This document shows positions 5,809 through 5,887 of a stretch of 5,887 nucleotides of DNA, in pieces (position 1 is the stretch's first letter; every line of letters starts with the position of its first letter). The notes beneath the pieces are model-generated. The model was given only the letters and a program-made list of their open reading frames with translations. It was not told the origin of the DNA and searched no databases. The DNA is from Clostridia bacterium. GTDB lineage: Bacteria; Bacillota; Clostridia; UBA1381; UMGS1253. The position numbers and the translations under genes were made by a program. The stretch covers positions 1 to 5,887 of the forward strand of contig JAFQPV010000060.1 of the NCBI GenBank assembly GCA_017411585.1. Direction: 5' to 3'.

Positions 5809-5887
5809 ATGTTTACTAAAATCTCACTTCTCATCGTATTTTTTGCCATTATGATTGGTGTGGGCTTGTATTGCCGCAAACAGGCAA
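5809..5887 (+). CDS. Probable sodium:solute symporter (SSS family), 5' end only
   Basis: Only 26 codons are in the window; the gene runs off the right edge. They encode one hydrophobic helix (about residues 5-21, ISLLIVFFAIMIGVGLY) followed by CRKQA. The pattern of a first helix ending in G-x-GLY-x-R/K is like the N-terminus of SSS-family proteins. In those proteins it precedes a conserved region ending in LGGR, which would lie just beyond the window. AAGGAG at 5794-5799 sits 9 bases before the ATG. The gene is 41 bp after the T-box terminator and is the obvious regulated target, so it is expected to be made when charged tRNA-Tyr is scarce. Uptake of tyrosine or a related compound is an inference from the leader. 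With so few residues, another helical membrane protein cannot be excluded. Confidence 0.6.
   Translation, partial: MFTKISLLIVFFAIMIGVGLYCRKQA

Overview
The window looks like the chromosome of a low-to-moderate GC Gram-positive bacterium (Bacillota), most likely an anaerobic Clostridia-type lineage. The reasons are a PyrK/PyrD class 1B dihydroorotate dehydrogenase pair, strong purine-rich Shine-Dalgarno sites before nearly every gene, a canonical T-box leader, and a separate PyrB/PyrI aspartate carbamoyltransferase. I cannot name a genus from the sequence alone.

Positions 1-3804 hold the distal part of a de novo pyrimidine (UMP) biosynthesis operon, all on the + strand: the 3' end of pyrK, then pyrD, pyrF, pyrE, pyrB and pyrI. 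Genes overlap or are separated by at most 67 bp. Together they encode ATCase (catalytic and regulatory chains), the oxidation of dihydroorotate to orotate, addition of ribose-5-phosphate to orotate, and decarboxylation to UMP. Carbamoyl-phosphate synthase and dihydroorotase are not in the window; they may lie upstream. The pyrD-pyrF gap carries a small array of five 7-bp tandem repeats.

Positions 3828-5414 hold two membrane-protein genes that continue the same transcriptional run with no visible terminator: an EamA/DMT-type ten-helix transporter, and a YczE/YitT-like (DUF6198-type) membrane protein starting 3 bp after it. Their substrates are unknown.

Positions 5415-5808 contain no gene. They contain a strong sigma-A-type promoter followed by a full T-box riboswitch with stem I, a specifier loop, the conserved T-box sequence with antiterminator, and a competing intrinsic terminator. 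The specifier codon reads UAC (tyrosine), and the UGGU bulge fits a tRNA with discriminator A. The leader precedes the first 26 codons of a membrane protein whose N-terminus resembles sodium:solute symporters. The most interesting inference in the window is therefore a candidate tyrosine-responsive transporter. The rest is largely ordinary housekeeping DNA.
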